Assembly: GCA_029339505.1 (NCBI GenBank) | Contig: JAQISU010000346.1 | Coordinates: 1,127,001-1,191,000 of the forward strand | Length of the DNA: 64,000 bases | From: Unio delphinus | Lineage: Eukaryota > Mollusca > Bivalvia > Unionida > Unionidae | Reading direction: 5' to 3' | In this document: positions 51,484 through 63,412 of the stretch, piece after piece | Layout: every line of letters starts with the position of its first letter | How positions within the stretch are numbered: the first letter of the stretch is position 1 | Position numbers and translations under genes: made by a program | The notes under the pieces: generated by a model | Told to the model about the DNA's origin: nothing | Databases searched by the model: none | Seen by the model: the letters and a program-made list of their open reading frames with translations, nothing else

Positions 51484-54400
51484 TTAAGTACACGGTATAG
51501 GATGAAAGACATTTCGAACCCAGTGTGTTGGGCAATAAAGAAAATATTGGATCCTTTGCATACAAAAGTAAATTTTCCATCAAATGAAGGAATATAAATA
51601 TAGGAAATATCAATGACGTGCAAAGAAAATAAGCTAATAAGAACCATATGAACAAGGTACACTACAATCATAAAACAAAAGAGGGCAGATAAAACTGATA
51701 AGCTGTTTATAGTTTTGGCTTGGTTTTAGGAGGCAGAATACATATTAAAACTTAAGCCAGTTCTATGTTTATAATGTTCACCACTCATTATAACTGGATC
51801 TTTACTGTCGCGTAACGGCAAGACCAAAAGCGGCATGTATCGGTAATTTAAGAAGACTTCATGGCTTACGAAAGGTCTATATAAATCATTTTTGGACCTT
51901 TCAGTGTCAAAAAATGTCTATATATCAATGTCTATAATGTCTATATGTCTATAAATGTCTATATCAAGCCAAATATCAGCGGATTTGTGACATAGCTGTT
52001 TAACAGTGCATATACTTTTAAATCTTTATCAAAAGTACACAAAGCGTACAAATTCAAGAGACTGAAACATAAATAAATAAAACATACAGAAGTTTTGTTT
52101 ACTTTCACCTTACATATCTACATATTTGCAATCTGACAAAAAGAAGAACAATGTACAAGATTTTGTTGTTTAAGACGACCCTTCCCCCCCCCTCTAAAAA
52201 CTGCAAGAAGTCAGGTCATACAGTTCATGACCAGATATAATATTTGTCCATGCTGAAAATCTAAATGGAAACCTCAGCAATATATTGGAATTTTCAAATC
52301 CAACAATACTAGTTGATTTTATCAAATCACGACAAGCAATTAGGAAAGAGTCCAATTTTCCTCCATAAGAAATTACTTCTGAATTTTCCAAAATGGAAAT
52401 GAGATGTCGGTAGATCCGATGGGTTGAAAACGATAAGGTATTACTTCAGGATCTTGAAAGTAGCGCTAGATTATGGGGTAAATAACTTGTCTGGGACAAA
52501 TCTTGTTTACTTAGTGGTTGCATAGCAACACGTATTTGCCGATAAAGATATCACAATCCTTGTGGAATGAAAACGTAAGTACTTGCTAACATCAAATAAC
52601 TAAACATCCATGCTCAGATATGTATGTTGCGGAGGTAGACTTAAGCAGAGAAAGACTTCCATGGTGTTGCATATAAACGTGGTGGTATATATTTACATAC
52701 ATATATTTATATATTAATTATACCCTACTGACTTTTGCAAGTATATTGATGTATTGTTCAGCAGATGGGAGTCGTGGAGGGGGTGAGTGTAATAACTATG
52801 TGTCAATGAGCGAGAAAGACGGGGAAGGACAATTTCGATTTTATAATGTAAGTTTTGGTGTTAAAAACTATTAAACAATATGCAAAGCACCAGACAATAC
52901 ATATGTGATAACGTAAATCGTTAAAGGTGTGCTCACTAAAGAAGAATATTTTTGTCATTACCGATTTTTGAAGATGCAAAAGCTCCAAATCTTAAATACA
53001 TTGTCTTTTGCTGTCACCGATAACCACAGTGTCCATAAATTTAAGAAACATGGAAAACATGTGTGTGATTAGGAGACGTTGTGTATTGCGAAAGCATAAC
53101 TAGTATCTGCACAGCGTAAATTTTCTGCACAGCGTAAAAAAAGTATAGCCAAATGTTTAAAAATGTTAAACTTTGAAGGGCTCATTTCAATGACATTACC
53201 GTTAAAATTCACTAACAGTAATAAGTTTTAAATATTTCAACAATAAATTTAACAACGTTTATTTGTGCATATGTGTATGTTTCCTTTGCTAGTAAGTTAA
53301 TACAGTAACCTGAGCTTTCCGGAATTGTTAACTTAATAGGTAAACCATTTCTTGTTATTAAAGAGACAACAATAAACCGAAGCAATTATTGAAAATAATT
53401 TTTCTCTCCAATTTATTACGTATACATGTATTTGCACAAAGATCACTACACCCCCTAATCCCCCTCCGGGAAAATCTTATTTTTAAATAAATTTCCTTAA
53501 AAGTCAATATCGCGGACAGTATCGTACTGTAGGTGCACATTTTGTTGCTCCGACTTTTACGCAGGTTTACATTTAACTTGATCATACCTATGTCCCACTA
53601 TTACAAATTTACAATTACTACTTTTTATGATATTTTTCTGTTTTCTGTATTTTGTGCTGCATGCATTTTCTTCAAAGCGAGCATTCTTTTCTAGAAATCC
53701 TGAACAACTATTTATGCTATCGTATCAGGATGAAAATTTGTCAAAACGTGTGAACACGTATTGACACACTGACAATACAGATTATATTATTCACTACAGA
53801 AAAGTTCGTGATTTTTGCTTTTATATGTTTTTGATCGCGAAACAAGATTGTATTAACAAAATTAGCATATTATCCTTAAAATCTTTTTTTAATTAAGAAA
53901 AGTAAAAATAAAATATGTAGCCCTTAAAGACATATATTTAGGATTATTTTCATGTTCATTGTATACCTGAATATACATAATTAAAATAGCTTACGCTGAC
54001 TCTTACGTTTTGTTATATATTTGAATTTCTGGATAATTTAGACCGGCCGTCAAACGACCCGTGTGTATTTCATTTTCTCTGGATAGATAGAACAGCCAAA
54101 GAAAGACAGACAACACAGGTTTATATTTCATTAAATTCGAACGTTTAAAAAAGTCTGCATTAAGGAGTGATGAGGAATAGTAGAAACTCAATGACATATA
54201 ATGACATACGAAACAATGGCGCCCCACCACCCTTCCCCACCCCAATAAAAACAAAACATTTTTGATATGCATATGTATCAGTAAAAGACTTATTTTTAAT
54301 CTTTATTTTATTTTTGAATCGGATTTCGAGGTTTAATATGTTTAACAAATAATAAGTACTTGCCCCTAATGAATACGGACCGAGTGGGTGAAAAAACTCT

Positions 54401-54560
54401 GTCATGATTGGAAAAGCCACGAAAGAAAATAATTATGGTCTTCTCCAACGAGATGAAATATAGCCAGTATTCACTCCGAGGAGGCACATTTTCGTTTCAT
54501 TTTAGACTTAAACATATCGGATAGCAATATTTACAATATATCAAAGCAGCAGATGTTTTC
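51484..54560. other. AT-rich unique sequence, no gene supported
   Basis: Frames at 51407-51671, 52194-52391, 52803-52988, 53358-53585 and 54003-54420 (all minus) have no motif. 51905-51965 has an 'atgtctat' repeat. Nothing else seen. Confidence 0.5.
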
Positions 54561-55095
54561 CTGGATGACGCGGGGTACTGTCAACAACTTACCGTTTATC
54601 TGAATGACGTGGGGTAGTGTTAAAAGCTACCGTTTGTCTGGATGACGTGGGGTAATGTCAAAGACTTACCGTTTGTCTGGATGACGTGGGGTAATGTGAA
54701 CAACTTACCGTTTATTTGAATGACGTGGGTTAATGTTAAAAGCTTACCGTTTGTCTGGATGACATTTGGTAATGTCAAAGGCTTAATGTTTTTAATGATG
54801 ACGTGTGGTACTGTCAAAGGCTTACCGTTTGTGTAAATGACGTGGGGTAATGTAAAAAATTTACAGTTTGTCTGAATGACGTGGGTAATGTCAAAGACTT
54901 ACCGTTTGTCTGGATGACGTGGGGTAATATCATAGCTTACCGTTTGTCTGGATGACGTGGGCTAATACCGTTTTTTGGTTGACGTGGGATAATGTCAAAG
55001 GCTTACCGTTTAGCTGGATGACGTGGGGTAATGTCAAAGGCTTACCGCTTGTCTGGATGACGTGGGGTAATGTCAAGAAACTTACCGCTTGTGTT
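54561..55095. repeat. 39-bp minisatellite, about 13-14 copies
   Basis: 'taccgtttgtctggatgacg' and 'tggggtaatgtcaaaggct' recur at 38-39 bp. On the minus strand this gives a 13-residue repeat such as LTLPHVIQTNGKS, with breaks where units are 38 bp. It contains the CRE-like TGACGT(C/G)G in most units. Unrelated in sequence to the 39-bp array at 19.7 kb. Confidence 0.95.
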
Positions 55096-55425
55096 CTGCT
55101 GTACGTACATTCGCACATAAAATAAGTGGTGACAAAATTCTATTCTCTTCTCAAGGTAAAGTGATGAAGAGAATGAAAAGCGTATTTGCCAATTGTTGAA
55201 TTTAAACTTTGGTCGACAGTATGCCAAGCGGGCATACTTACCTCAAGACCACGGAAATATCTTTGAACAGCATCGTAAATGTTTGGTCATAATGTTATCA
55301 ATGTTTATTGACGCCAGTGAAAACATATTTATCGTATTTCACCAAATTATCAAGATTATTTCTGTCAGAAAATATAGTAATTCACTGCCTAGCATAACAT
55401 AGCAAAGAATATTTAAAAGAGAGAA
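55096..55425. other. Unique spacer, nothing seen
   Basis: Short frames only; no repeat. Confidence 0.5.
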
Positions 55426-55470
55426 GGGCCTCTGGTGGCCGAGTGGTTTAAGCCGCGCTTGGTTGTACGT
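55426..55470 (+). mobile_element. SINE head fragment (box A only)
   Basis: 'gggcctctggtggccgagtg' followed by 'gtttaagccgcgctt' matches the start of the 38.14 kb SINE but then leaves it. Box A is present; box B is not seen. Plus orientation, unlike the other SINEs here. Confidence 0.5.
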
Positions 55471-56546
55471 CACTTAGAGCTGGATATATCATATGAAACA
55501 AATATGTCACTAAGACCGTAAGAAAATGTGTATTGCCCGATACAGCGCTTATAGTAAACTTTATTATCATTTTGAACTTGAAACTGATGCCAGCAAGTCT
55601 CTGGATTGATATAGGAAATGACAGCACCATAGATTCATTTCCATCTTTGAAATGACAAGAAGTTTTAAAATGGTTATTTAGAACTTTTATGGAGATGCAT
55701 ACCATCAAGATGTAAATAAAGTATCGGCTTCAAACTTAATAGGTGAATTTATTAACTTTTGTTGATTAAAGGAACCTTCTTGCAAATTGCTCATCTATAT
55801 AACAAGTAATCATCATCAAATATAATTCGCTAATTAAATTAGATCGTCGTGTAAATAAAAGAAAACTGGCAACCACATAAATATCTCACGAAATTACTCA
55901 AGTTCGGCATGAAAATCACACATCCGACATTTTAGTGTTTTAATGTTCTGATGATAAAACACGTTGTGAGATAGCTACTTTAGTAATCGTAAGTGATGAC
56001 AAACTAAGGGTCATTTACTGTAAATCGAACAAACTAAAGCATGACATAATTCTGTAGACTGATTAAATGCATCGACTCATGAATAATGAATTATATGAAT
56101 GTAATTTATTTTTTTACCTCCTTTTTTCACCTCCTTAATTACCTTAATTCAAACTTCTCCATTCCTTTATGACCATTACGATCTAATTTAATTAGCGAAG
56201 TGTATGTTATGAATGGCATGCATTCGATTTACTAGTTATATAGATCATGCATATATGTAGTCCATTCTTCATTGAAATAAATATTTTTCTTGCGGCAAAG
56301 TATCTGATTGCGGAACCCCTCTTTAGTTTCTCCACAATGACGTTTCTTTTGTATGGTAAAGAAATAAGAATTTCCTCGAAGGACACGGATTATCAAGATT
56401 GAATCTTATATAATGGTTTATTTCAAAGTTTATTTAGTTAAGTCTGAAGTGGTATAAATTATTACGCAATGGTTTAATTAAGACTATATAGTTCAAGCTA
56501 ATTTTTGCCGTATTAATAGTTTGTGCCTCGAACAGAGAATATATGT
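55471..56546. other. AT-rich unique sequence, nothing seen
   Basis: A minus-strand frame at 55448-55708 is unassigned. No repeat or RNA signature. Confidence 0.5.
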
Positions 56547-56730
56547 TGTTTTGGGGTTTAACGCCATTTCGCACCGCAGGATATGCTACACATGGCAGCA
56601 AGTATAACTGGTCGAAGAAGATGCCGGGAAAACCCGGTAAAAACCAACGATCGACGGGAAGTTACTGGAGACACAGGTGACATGGCAGTAATCAATAAAG
56701 GCGAGCGCCTTTGACCACTCGGGGGTCACT
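56547..56730 (-). mobile_element. SINE, related to the 38.14 kb copy, head degraded
   Basis: Near the right end, the minus strand has box A-like 'cccgagtggtcaaaggcgct'. The body has 'gatgccgggaaaacccggta' and 'gaagttactgg', shared in form with the 38.14 kb element, and extends further to 'ggggtttaacgcc' at the left, which the other copy lacks. Box B region is deleted or altered. Confidence 0.6.
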
Positions 56731-56767
56731 GAACTGAGAATCCACAATACCCTGTTTTAAACTGATG

Positions 56768-57402
56768 TGCGTTGTATTTACGACATGAGTTTACACATCC
56801 ATATTATATGCATTGTATTAAAGACATGAGTTTATACAACCATAATATATTTAAGACATGAGTTTACTCAACCATATTGTATTTAAGACATGAGTTTACA
56901 CATTCAGATTATGTGCACTATAATTACATGTGTTTACACATCCAGAATATGTACATCCTTTTTAAGACATGCGTTTACACATTCAGTAAATGTACTATGT
57001 ATCTAAGACATGCGTTTAAATATGCATATTATGTAGGTTGTATTTAAGGCATGAGTGTACACATCCTGATTATATGCGTTGTGTTTAAGACATGCGTTTA
57101 CACATTCCGATTACGTACATTGTATCAAAGACATGGGTTTACACCTCCAGATTATGTGAATTGTATTTAAGACCTGAGTTTACACATCCAGATTATGTGC
57201 ATAGTATTGAAGACCTGATATTACACATTCAGATTATGTGGGGTGTTTTTAAGACAGGCGTTTACACATCCATATTATGTGGGTTGTAGCGAAGACATGG
57301 GTTTACACCTCCAGATTATGTGCATAGTACTTAAGACATGAATTTACACATCCATATTATTTGCGTGGTATTAAAGACGCGAGTGTACACGTCCATATTA
57401 TA
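56768..57402. repeat. About 41-bp minisatellite, about 15 diverged copies
   Basis: 'gtatttaagacatgagttta' and 'cacatccagattatgtgca' recur with small length changes. Diverged and thus old. Confidence 0.9.
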
Positions 57403-58037
57403 TTAAGTCAGTCTTAGCGAAACGGTACAGTCATATAGAACCTACAGATTGCTGAAAAAGCTATGAATGCATAACAACAGAGATTATCCGAAACGATCTG
57501 AAGAGCCCTACCGCAAGTTTAAATCAGCTGTTTCAGCTCACATTTGTTCTAAGCAGACTTTACCAAGTTGCTTTTAATACGAAATACGTCTTCTTTCATG
57601 CCATTCTTGGACTGATTACAGATAAAGCAGCATGATCAGTATCGTAGAGAGCGGTCTCGGGCCTTGGGATAAAAAATAGTTGGACCTCTCCTAGTTCTTG
57701 TTCCAAAACAAATTTCTTTTAAAAATCAAAAAGGTGTTTTCTTGATCGAGCCCTTAATACGGCCCTGGGCCCCAGTGATATGTACATGGTCCCCCTTTTT
57801 GACAGCCCTGAGCACGGTCTTCATGGTGCTCATAAATTGGCAGGAACTATACATGCTTTTGATTTTCTTCCGTTCGAAATAAAACCAGTTAACACTCTAA
57901 ACAGCATGTTTCAATAGGTCTGGGAAAAGTTATTTCTGATTTCGAGTTTTGTTTTCAAAACTAACCTAACATCAAATAATTCTATCAAATGTTTCACATA
58001 ATCTTTGTACCGTGTGTTTTCATTTATTAAATGCATT
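57403..58037. other. Unique sequence, nothing seen
   Basis: 57.65-57.83 kb is locally richer in G+C ('cggccctgggccccagtg') without an open frame. Confidence 0.5.
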
Positions 58038-58041
58038 TGTT

Positions 58042-58247
58042 TGTGTGTGTGTGTGTGTCATTTGGATTTTTAACACACTTTCTAATTAGTAAAAAACACA
58101 CTTTCTAATTAGTAAATAACACACTTTCTAATTATTAAAAAAACACTTTCTTATTAGTAAATAACACACTTTCCAATTAGTAAATAACACACTTTCTAAT
58201 TAGTAAATAACACACTTTCTAATTAGTAAATAACACACTTTCTATTA
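58042..58247. repeat. (GT)n plus 23-bp minisatellite, about 8 copies
   Basis: A short GT tract (58042-58058), then the flank 'tttggatttttaac' (58061-58074), then 23-bp units 'aacacactttctaattagta' plus 'aat' to 58247. Copies are near-identical. Confidence 0.95.
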
Positions 58248-58859
58248 GATCTCGAAGTTGTTGGCATACGAATAGGTAAAAAAAATCGGATTATACTTAA
58301 AAAGATGGCTACGTTACATATCTAGATCTGCGAAATGTCCTATGCAGAAAAATTGTACGCACAGAAAGGAAGACATAATGTTTTTGTGATTAATTTTTCA
58401 CACGAAAAATGACGATTTTGTGTGTGTGCGCTCACTTGTATGCGTGTCTATATGTGTTGTATTTTTAAGATATATGCAACTCTCTGAAAGATATTTACGA
58501 AGCTTGAGAATATACTCTGCGGCTAAAGTTGTTTTGGTTGCAAAATGTTTTTTTTATATTTTAAATAAAGGGTAATGTTAAGTATCACATCCTTTACACT
58601 TAGCTACGTTTGTTCATCCTCGTATAAAATGCCACATTATATGAATCATTTTTACGCCGTTACAAGGTCACTTTTGCCGTTAAAACAAATTACATAATAT
58701 TATATGCCGTTTGTAATGGATTATTCTCTGTATATTGCACAGCAAGGAATTTTCAATAAACATTCTTCTCAACATTTATGTATTTTCTAAGTAGCACAGA
58801 TATAAAATTCTAGTTAATGACTAAAAGGTAAGTGATACGAAACATGAATAAATACATAG
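58248..58859. other. AT-rich unique sequence, nothing seen
   Basis: No frame or array. Confidence 0.6.
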
Positions 58860-59090
58860 TCAAGTGCCACTCGAGGCAAAAGAGAATGAAACATAAACGT
58901 TTCTTTTTGTTTCTTTTGAGTCTTTACATATAGGTTTACGAATGTTTTTTTTTGTTGCAATGCATACAATTAAAATAACTATCGCCAACATGGATATCCA
59001 TTTTAGAGGAGTACCGATAGCTAATTTCCAGATGGCTGCTGTTGTGGCCATATTGAATGTCATATTGGCAGTAGTTCCATTAGTTACAAA
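58860..59090 (-). CDS. Possible terminal exon with one membrane segment
   Basis: The minus-strand frame opens at 59090 immediately after a TAG that also forms an AG acceptor ('cttaaatgtttag'). It reads FVTNGTTANMTFNMATT (two N-glycosylation sequons, NGT and NMT). It continues through WKLAIGTPLKW into the hydrophobic ISMLAIVILIVCIA, then a basic KKNIRKPICKDSKETKR, and ends at 58860: outside, membrane, inside layout. The pyrimidine tract is weak and no poly(A) signal is close. It could be chance or a small membrane-protein exon; no family recognised. Confidence 0.25.
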   Translation of the reverse strand, partial: FVTNGTTANMTFNMATTAAIWKLAIGTPLKWISMLAIVILIVCIATKKNIRKPICKDSKETKRNVYVSFSFASSGT

Positions 59091-59271
59091 CTAAACATTT
59101 AAGTCATGGATGGATAGCCATACGATGAAAGGGATCGTAAAGTGTGCAAATCATGCAAAATGTCACAATTACTTTATTCTAATTGGATTACCTTAATCAA
59201 AATTAATGAATCTGTAGCGGATGATGGCAATTTAAAGGGAATAAACAAGATCCCATTTATATACTAGTTTT

Positions 59272-59545
59272 AAATGCAGTGAGGACTCCGTATGAAAATA
59301 CACCAAAATAGATACAATTTATCTTGTAGAATGCAGTGATGATACAATATGAAAATACACCACAATCGCTAAAATATACCATTGTGAATGCAGTGAGAAT
59401 TCAATATGAAAATACATCACAAAAGCAATAATGTACCTTTTTGAATGCAGTGAGGATTCAATATGAAAATACACCACAAAAGCTATAATGTACCTTTCTG
59501 AATGCAGTCTGGATACAATGTGCAAATGCATCACACTTGTATGAT
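59272..59545. repeat. 57-bp minisatellite, about 4-5 copies
   Basis: 'gaatgcagtgaggattcaat' and 'atgaaaatacaccacaaaag' recur near 59272, 59329, 59386, 59443 and 59500, with 1-bp changes. Confidence 0.9.
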
Positions 59546-59579
59546 TATTCTTTTTGAATATGTTGCGTAGATCACACCG

Positions 59580-59949
59580 TTTATGTATAGTTCTTTCAGC
59601 AAAGGTTGTCATGCAAGCAGTTTATGTATAGTTGTTCCAGCAAAGGTTGTCATGCATGCGGTTTATGTATAGTTGTTCCAGCAAAGGTTGTCATGCATGC
59701 AGTTTATGTATAGTTGTTCCAGCAAAGGTTGCCATGCATGCAGGATATGTATAATTGTTGTTCCAGCAAAGGTTGTCATGCAAGCAGTTTATGTATAGTT
59801 GTTCCAGCAAAGGTTGTCATGCATGCAGTTTATGTATAGTTGTTCAAGCAAAGGTTGTCATGCAAGCAGTTTATGTATAGTTGTTCCAGCAAAGGTTGTC
59901 ATGCAAGCAGTTTATGTATAGTTGTTCCAGCAAAGGTTGTCATGCAAGT
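59580..59949. repeat. 41-bp minisatellite, 9 copies
   Basis: 'tttatgtatagttgttccag' and 'caaaggttgtcatgcaagca' recur from 59580 in 41-bp steps, one unit longer by a duplicated 'gttgtt'. Highly homogeneous. Confidence 0.95.
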
Positions 59950-60628
59950 ATTGTTTCTTATGATTGTTTAAAATCCTTTCATCATACTTTTCCTAACAAG
60001 TGTTACAAATCAAAAGTACAGGCATCAAAATCAAATTTCAGCCTTTGGTACTGGAGTATAATTCCTAAAAAATGGCATAAGAAGTATGAGTGTTTATATA
60101 TTTGGTATTTTATAAATTATGTTGCATCAACGGACTTATTTCCTTACTCTGAACACATCCTGTACATAATTATTCTAGCTTATAACTTAAAAGTTGTTAA
60201 AGTTTGTTAAGATGTTGATTTTAAGTCTTACGTTCAAGTCCAGGGTTATTGTCAACAGATGGCTCCTAATTTCTATTATTCTGCAGCCTCTACCATTTTG
60301 AATAATAGGATCGTGTATATTACATTGATTTGATTGTTTACGTATTGACTGGATATATCATGTAGAGAAAATCCTTTGCTGAAAATTGATAAGGTAAGCA
60401 GATTTTCTTTGGATTTTGGACACAGTAGAACAACCAGTTCAGTTAATCATTTTCGTCTACTCGCGTAATTCTAATAGAAATGACTATTCACGGCACAATA
60501 CCTGTAATCCATACCTGCACGCGATCTGCCACCATTTTATTTCACGCGTACTGTAAGAAATGCAAAGAAGTATCAATATAGTCTATACTTGGATTGAACA
60601 CTTTGGGGAAAATTACGCTCGTCCATTT
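59950..60628. other. AT-rich unique sequence, nothing supported
   Basis: The plus frame 59881-60210 begins inside the 41-bp array and runs out of it without a recognised motif. Confidence 0.5.
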
Positions 60629-60651
60629 GAAGAAGAAGAAGAAGAAGAAAA

Positions 60652-60722
<71 letters not shown>
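60629..60722. repeat. Compound microsatellite (GAA)n(GA)n
   Basis: About 7 GAA then about 34 GA units; a pure-purine strand. Confidence 0.97.
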
Positions 60723-60726
<4 letters not shown>

Positions 60727-61619
60727 CAATCTAGAAGATATCGAACAGTTAAGAAAGGTAGGTCCTACAAATGTGATGTACGATTTTCGCATTACATCTT
60801 GCCACCAATACCTCCCACTAGTTCCATGCCTAATGTTTCTAAGTTGTTTCTTGGCGAATAGGCTTTATGGTTTATGACAGATGCTTCTTTTATTGCTCAC
60901 AATATAGTCTTGTACATAATTATCCCTGATGTAATGCCAGTACTGGATTATTTACCGCCAGTCATAAAATAGCTAATTTAGGTTTGTATTAATCAACATT
61001 TAATTTACTTTTAAAGTGCGTTATCTTTTATATCTTAACATTTATGCAAGAACATCAAATCTTAAACTCCTGATGTAGAAATTTTTTTTTTTACCAGGGA
61101 AATACATCACATTTCTTACCTATATTGTTGTCGTAACAGCCCATGTGAGTTAATATAATTAATGTTTTTAATAAATGTCAGATTCATTTTAAAGACATAG
61201 GACAAATGTTTTTAAATGATTTTATGTGTAGACCGAAAACTTTGAAAAATAGACGTAGATTGCTTGCTTTAAAATGGCACCGCCTCGCATGCAGCATAGT
61301 GTTTACGTTTGCAAAAAAGCGTCAATAGATATGAGGGAACAAACTACCATAAAGGAATCGCTGCCTCACAATAGCAACTTAACTTTCTGCACCACCTAAA
61401 CATGAGAATTATAAATTAGTTAAATAATATTTGTACTGTGACGATTAAGAATAGCAATCATATATCACAGCCATCGATATCATTCTGCCGTTACAGGAAG
61501 AGCTTTTATATTCGGTTCGTAGATTGGTAAAAAAAAGATAGAGCAATAACCGTACTTCAAGTTTGTCATCATAACAGTGTTAAATCATTCCAGCAAAATA
61601 ATAAAAATGAAATCAGCAC
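60723..61619. other. AT-rich unique sequence, nothing seen
   Basis: No frame or repeat of note; a T run near 61083. Confidence 0.6.
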
Positions 61620-62600
61620 CATGATCAGTCTCTTGACATAGTATGGTCGTCGTGGCACTGTGCTGCTGAAAATCTGACCAGTTCCTGCCACTGCTCTCGA
61701 GCATGTTCCAGTGTATGTGTATATGCAAAACTTGTCCTGGTCGATTCTGTGATGTTGTCAGTCCACTGTTTTCTGTCTACCTCTCTGTCTGCTATCCTGG
61801 ACGCTGCCCTGCTGTACTGTTGTGGATAGACTCTTTTTGACGCTGGTGAGAAGGTCTTCATATAGGCTTACTTTGTGCCTGATGGTGTGACGCACTTCTT
61901 TATTTGTGATGTGGTCGATGTAAGAGATGCCAAGGATGATTCTGTAGCATATCATTTCAAGCGCCTGGATTCGTCGTTGTAATTCTGCTGTCAGGGTCCA
62001 GGCTTTACATAAAACAAAATGATTGAGATGACTACTGCTCTCAATACTCTGATTTTAGTTTTCAGACAAATGTTCTTGTCTCTCCTGATGGGTCTTTCCT
62101 TTGAATAGCTGCTGTTGTTTGTGCTGCTCGTAACAATATTTATACGTTAATCTTAGCTGAGATTTGTTTGCCACTATTTGTCTTCTCAGCGCTTATTTCC
62201 ATGTAAAATCTGGAAAATGTGTAATCCATGTTCTTCACTAAGGTGACAAGCTCGTCTTCAATGCTTGCCAGCCCAACAATGTCGTCTGCAAAGCGAAGGT
62301 TGGTGATGTTACGACTTCCAATGCTGACTGTCCCACAGTAGTTTACCAGGGCTTCACTCATGGTACGCTCTAAGTAGATGTCGAAAAGCGTTAGTGACAG
62401 GAGACATCCTTGACGTACTCCAACTGTTGTCTGGAACCAGTCCCCCACATAACCTTGAGCAATTACTGCATTGATAGCCTTGGCGTATAGCTGCTTGATG
62501 GTATTGATCAGCTTTAGACACATATACTCCTTCATTGTGGCCCATAATGCCTCATGCCACACTCTGTAAAAGGTATTTTTGAAATATATGAACACATGTT
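61620..62600 (-). mobile_element. LINE reverse transcriptase C-terminal half, truncated
   Basis: From 62595 on the minus strand: RVWHEALWATMKEY, then INTIKQLYAKAINAV, then TTVGVRQGCLLSLTLF, then ITNLRFADDIVGLA, then the thumb-like EISAEKTN. FADD (62281-62292) carries the two metal-binding aspartates. The frame stops at 62140. Further C-terminal text follows in other frames: EMICYRIILGISYIDHI and NKEVRHTIRH (about 61.9 kb), then REQWQELVRFSAAQ (about 61.67 kb). This is a non-LTR element of a different family from the 40 kb copy. The N-terminal endonuclease and fingers are missing, so it is a dead 5'-truncated copy. Clade not assigned. Confidence 0.85.
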
Positions 62601-63286
62601 AAATATCTTATTGATATTGCGAGTACTTTTCACACAGAACCCTGAGATTAAATATTTGTTCTCTTATGCTTCTTCCACTTCGGAACGCTGCCTGTTCCTC
62701 AGTAAAAATCAAAATAACAACAACAATAAAAATACTAAATAAAAATGTTTGTATCCCTCAATGTTCAGCACAATACAGGTATAACATTATCAAGAGTTCA
62801 TATATTGTCTTTTTAAAAATGACCGTATTTGTTGTACAAATGTTTATGATCAATGCATATACATGTCACTTTTAATTTTCTAGAATGTTTCGACCTGTGG
62901 GCAAATACTAATGTTCAAGTGCAACGTTCTGATCAACTTTGCTAGAACGTACTTTCCTCACATCACAAAATCAAAACCTTACTAGAGATGTTATACCGCT
63001 TGTTCAAAAGAAGTCAAATGAGATTCGTGCTTTAATTGTCCGTCTACGTTTATTTAATATCATAACATAATTTCCGTTGATTGTTATCTACAATTAATGA
63101 CACACCGCAAACGCGTTTCTAAAATCATAACGGATCTATAACGCCAAGAGATATTGAGTGCTTTCCTATGTCATATGTGTATTACTTCTATTATAATACA
63201 TTTTCTTTATCACTTTAAAAACATACATAATTGCCTGTTTCATATAAAATCATCAACAATCTGTTTCACGAATAATTTTATTTCAG
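62601..63286. other. AT-rich unique sequence, nothing supported
   Basis: Overlapping plus frames at 62554-62875 are lysine/asparagine-rich and unassigned. Confidence 0.5.
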
Positions 63287-63412
63287 GAAGGGTCACGATA
63301 AATGAGGAACAACTGGAGAAGCTCATCAATAAATTCACTAGGAGGAAACCTAGAATTAATTTTACTTGCCAACGGGTCTGGCCAAAAGTATGAGACAACA
63401 AAACAAAATAAA
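63287..63412 (+). CDS. Possible terminal exon with poly(A) signal
   Basis: A polypyrimidine-AG acceptor ('ataattttatttcag') ends at 63286. The following frame reads RVTINEEQLEKLINKF then TRRKPRINFTCQRVWPKV and stops at TGA 63391-63393, about 35 codons. AATAAA is at 63407-63412. The peptide is amphipathic and basic, and the triple of acceptor, frame and poly(A) signal is suggestive. The exon would begin in phase 1. No upstream exon or family was identified, and AATAAA is frequent in AT-rich DNA. Confidence 0.3.

Noticed and set aside
55426..55470. tRNA-Ser/Leu gene starting 'ggcctctggtggccgagtgg'
   Set aside because: Only the 5' quarter matches; no T arm or 3' acceptor follows. It fits a broken SINE head better.
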